64,000 nt of DNA from Aminobacter niigataensis (GTDB lineage Bacteria; Pseudomonadota; Alphaproteobacteria; Rhizobiales; Rhizobiaceae): contig NZ_JACHOT010000001.1 in the NCBI RefSeq assembly GCF_014200015.1, positions 744,001-808,000 of the forward strand. Direction: 5' to 3'. Below are positions 63,282 to 64,000 of the stretch, piece after piece. Positions within the stretch are counted from its first letter, which is position 1, and every line of letters starts with the position of its first letter. The notes below the pieces were generated by a model, which did not search any database, was not told the origin of the DNA, and was given only the letters and a program-made list of their open reading frames with translations. Position numbers and translations under genes: made by a program.

Positions 63282-64000
63282 GCGTTCTGTCCATCGCGAT
63301 TGCGGCGCGGGTCGAGCAGCGCTTCCATCACCGCCATGCGCACGGCGACGCCCATTTCCACCTGTTCCTGGATGACGCTTTGCGGCCCATCGGCGATCTC
63401 GGAGGCGATTTCGACCCCACGGTTCATCGGGCCGGGATGCATCACCAGCGCGTCGGGCTTGGCCGCCTTCAGTTTTTCGGCGTCGAGGCCGTAGTAGCGG
63501 AAATATTCGCGCACCGAAGGCACGAAGGCGCCGGCCATGCGCTCGCGCTGCAGGCGCAGCATCATGACGACGTCGGCGTCCTTGAGGCCATCGGCCATCG
63601 ACTGCGTTACCTCGACTCCCATCTGGTCGATGCCCGATGGAAGTAGTGTCGAAGGCGCCACGACACGGACGCGCGCGCCGAGCGCGTTGAGCAACAGGAT
63701 ATTGGAGCGCGCAACGCGCGAATGTAGGATGTCGCCGCAGATCGCCACCGTCAGCCGGGCGATGCTGCCCTTGGCGCGGCGGATCGTCAGGGCGTCGAGC
63801 AGCGCCTGCGTTGGGTGTTCATGTGCGCCGTCGCCGGCATTGACCACCGAGCAGCCGACCTTCTGTGCAAGCAGGGCGGCGGCACCGGCCGACTGATGGC
63901 GGATGATGAGGATGTCGGGCCGCATCGCATTCAGCGTCATCGCCGTATCGATCAGCGTTTCGCCCTTCTTCACCGAAGAGCTTGCCACCGACATGTTCAT
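63278..64000 (-). CDS. pyrB: aspartate carbamoyltransferase catalytic chain (partial)
   Basis: The C-terminal 240 residues of PyrB; the 5' end lies beyond position 64000. It condenses carbamoyl phosphate and aspartate in pyrimidine synthesis. Visible motifs: SSVKKGETL near the window edge, the HPTQALLDA loop, [15 protein letters not shown] and [12 protein letters not shown]. About 70 N-terminal residues, including the S-T-R-T-R carbamoyl phosphate site, are outside the window. It overlaps pyrC' by four bases, so the two are co-translated. Confidence 0.95.
   Translation of the reverse strand: MNMSVASSSVKKGETLIDTAMTLNAMRPDILIIRHQSAGAAALLAQKVGCSVVNAGDGAHEHPTQALLDALTIRRAKGSIARLTVAICGDILHSRVARSNILLLNALGARVRVVAPSTLLPSGIDQMGVEVTQSMADGLKDADVVMMLRLQRERMAGAFVPSVREYFRYYGLDAEKLKAAKPDALVMHPGPMNRGVEIASEIADGPQSVIQEQVEMGVAVRMAVMEALLDPRRNRDGQNA

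Overview
This window looks like chromosomal core DNA from an alphaproteobacterium of the order Hyphomicrobiales (Rhizobiales), most likely the Phyllobacteriaceae/Mesorhizobium neighbourhood. The evidence is GC-rich coding DNA, an adjacent divK-pleD pair, rpmG followed at a distance by an rnr-topA-dprA-plsY-pyrC'-pyrB block, DUF2865, DUF3572 and DUF2059 proteins, a class II DAHP synthase, a two-domain malic enzyme, and a 2151-residue membrane-anchored coiled-coil protein that matches the Growth Pole Ring (GPR) protein of polar-growing rhizobia. I see no prophage, insertion sequence, CRISPR array or rRNA operon.

Layout. 1-4.5 kb: a hydrolase, a rhodanese, a periplasmic L,D-transpeptidase, an AT-richer methyltransferase-like gene and tRNA-Val(CAC). 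4.5-9.7 kb: central metabolism (gph, rpiA, a DUF2059 protein, gor, class II DAHP synthase). 9.7-12 kb: an Xre-RES toxin-antitoxin pair and a diguanylate cyclase. 12-20.3 kb: mixed housekeeping genes (GFA protein, extradiol dioxygenase-like protein, dgkA, hemerythrin, DedA, 3-methyladenine glycosylase, nadE, GNAT, MFS, clpP). 20.3-25.7 kb: an ArsR-AHSA1 pair with its own palindrome, an ABC exporter preceded by a structured leader with a 15-codon ORF, a gltX paralogue and DUF2865. 25.8-32.5 kb: malic enzyme, an atypical SDR, a metallophosphoesterase, an MFS permease and a DgcA-type epimerase. 32.5-36.6 kb: a four-gene Mla/MCE lipid transport operon (STAS-permease, ATPase, MCE protein, lipoprotein). 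36.9-43.3 kb: gpr. 43.6-45.5 kb: Hpt protein, ferredoxin, ferredoxin-NADP reductase. 45.5-49 kb: DUF922 protease-like protein, folP-folB-folK, HAD and DUF3572. 49-52.3 kb: divK-pleD, a secreted lipase-like protein, rpmG. 52.4-64 kb: a mostly minus-strand block (MFS, NUDIX, DUF983, rnr, topA, dprA, plsY, a degenerate dihydroorotase, and pyrB cut by the window edge).

Functional themes. Several genes bear on envelope and polar growth (L,D-transpeptidase, Mla system, GPR, divK/pleD, PlsY, DgkA). Others bear on one-carbon/folate, NAD and pyrimidine supply, and on redox (gor, ferredoxin/FNR).

The strongest candidate for something undescribed is the 5' leader of the ABC exporter at 21380. It has a short ORF with an excellent Shine-Dalgarno, an anti-Shine-Dalgarno inside its own coding region, two mutually exclusive stems and a weak terminator-like third stem, ahead of a gene that has almost no ribosome binding site of its own. 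Other points worth a look are the 29/36/94-residue periodicity of GPR, the loss of all recognisable metal ligands in the pyrC-like gene, an SDR lacking the Tyr/Lys pair, and perfect palindromes next to arsR and the ferredoxin reductase gene. All identifications are by eye from motifs and gene order; no database search was run.
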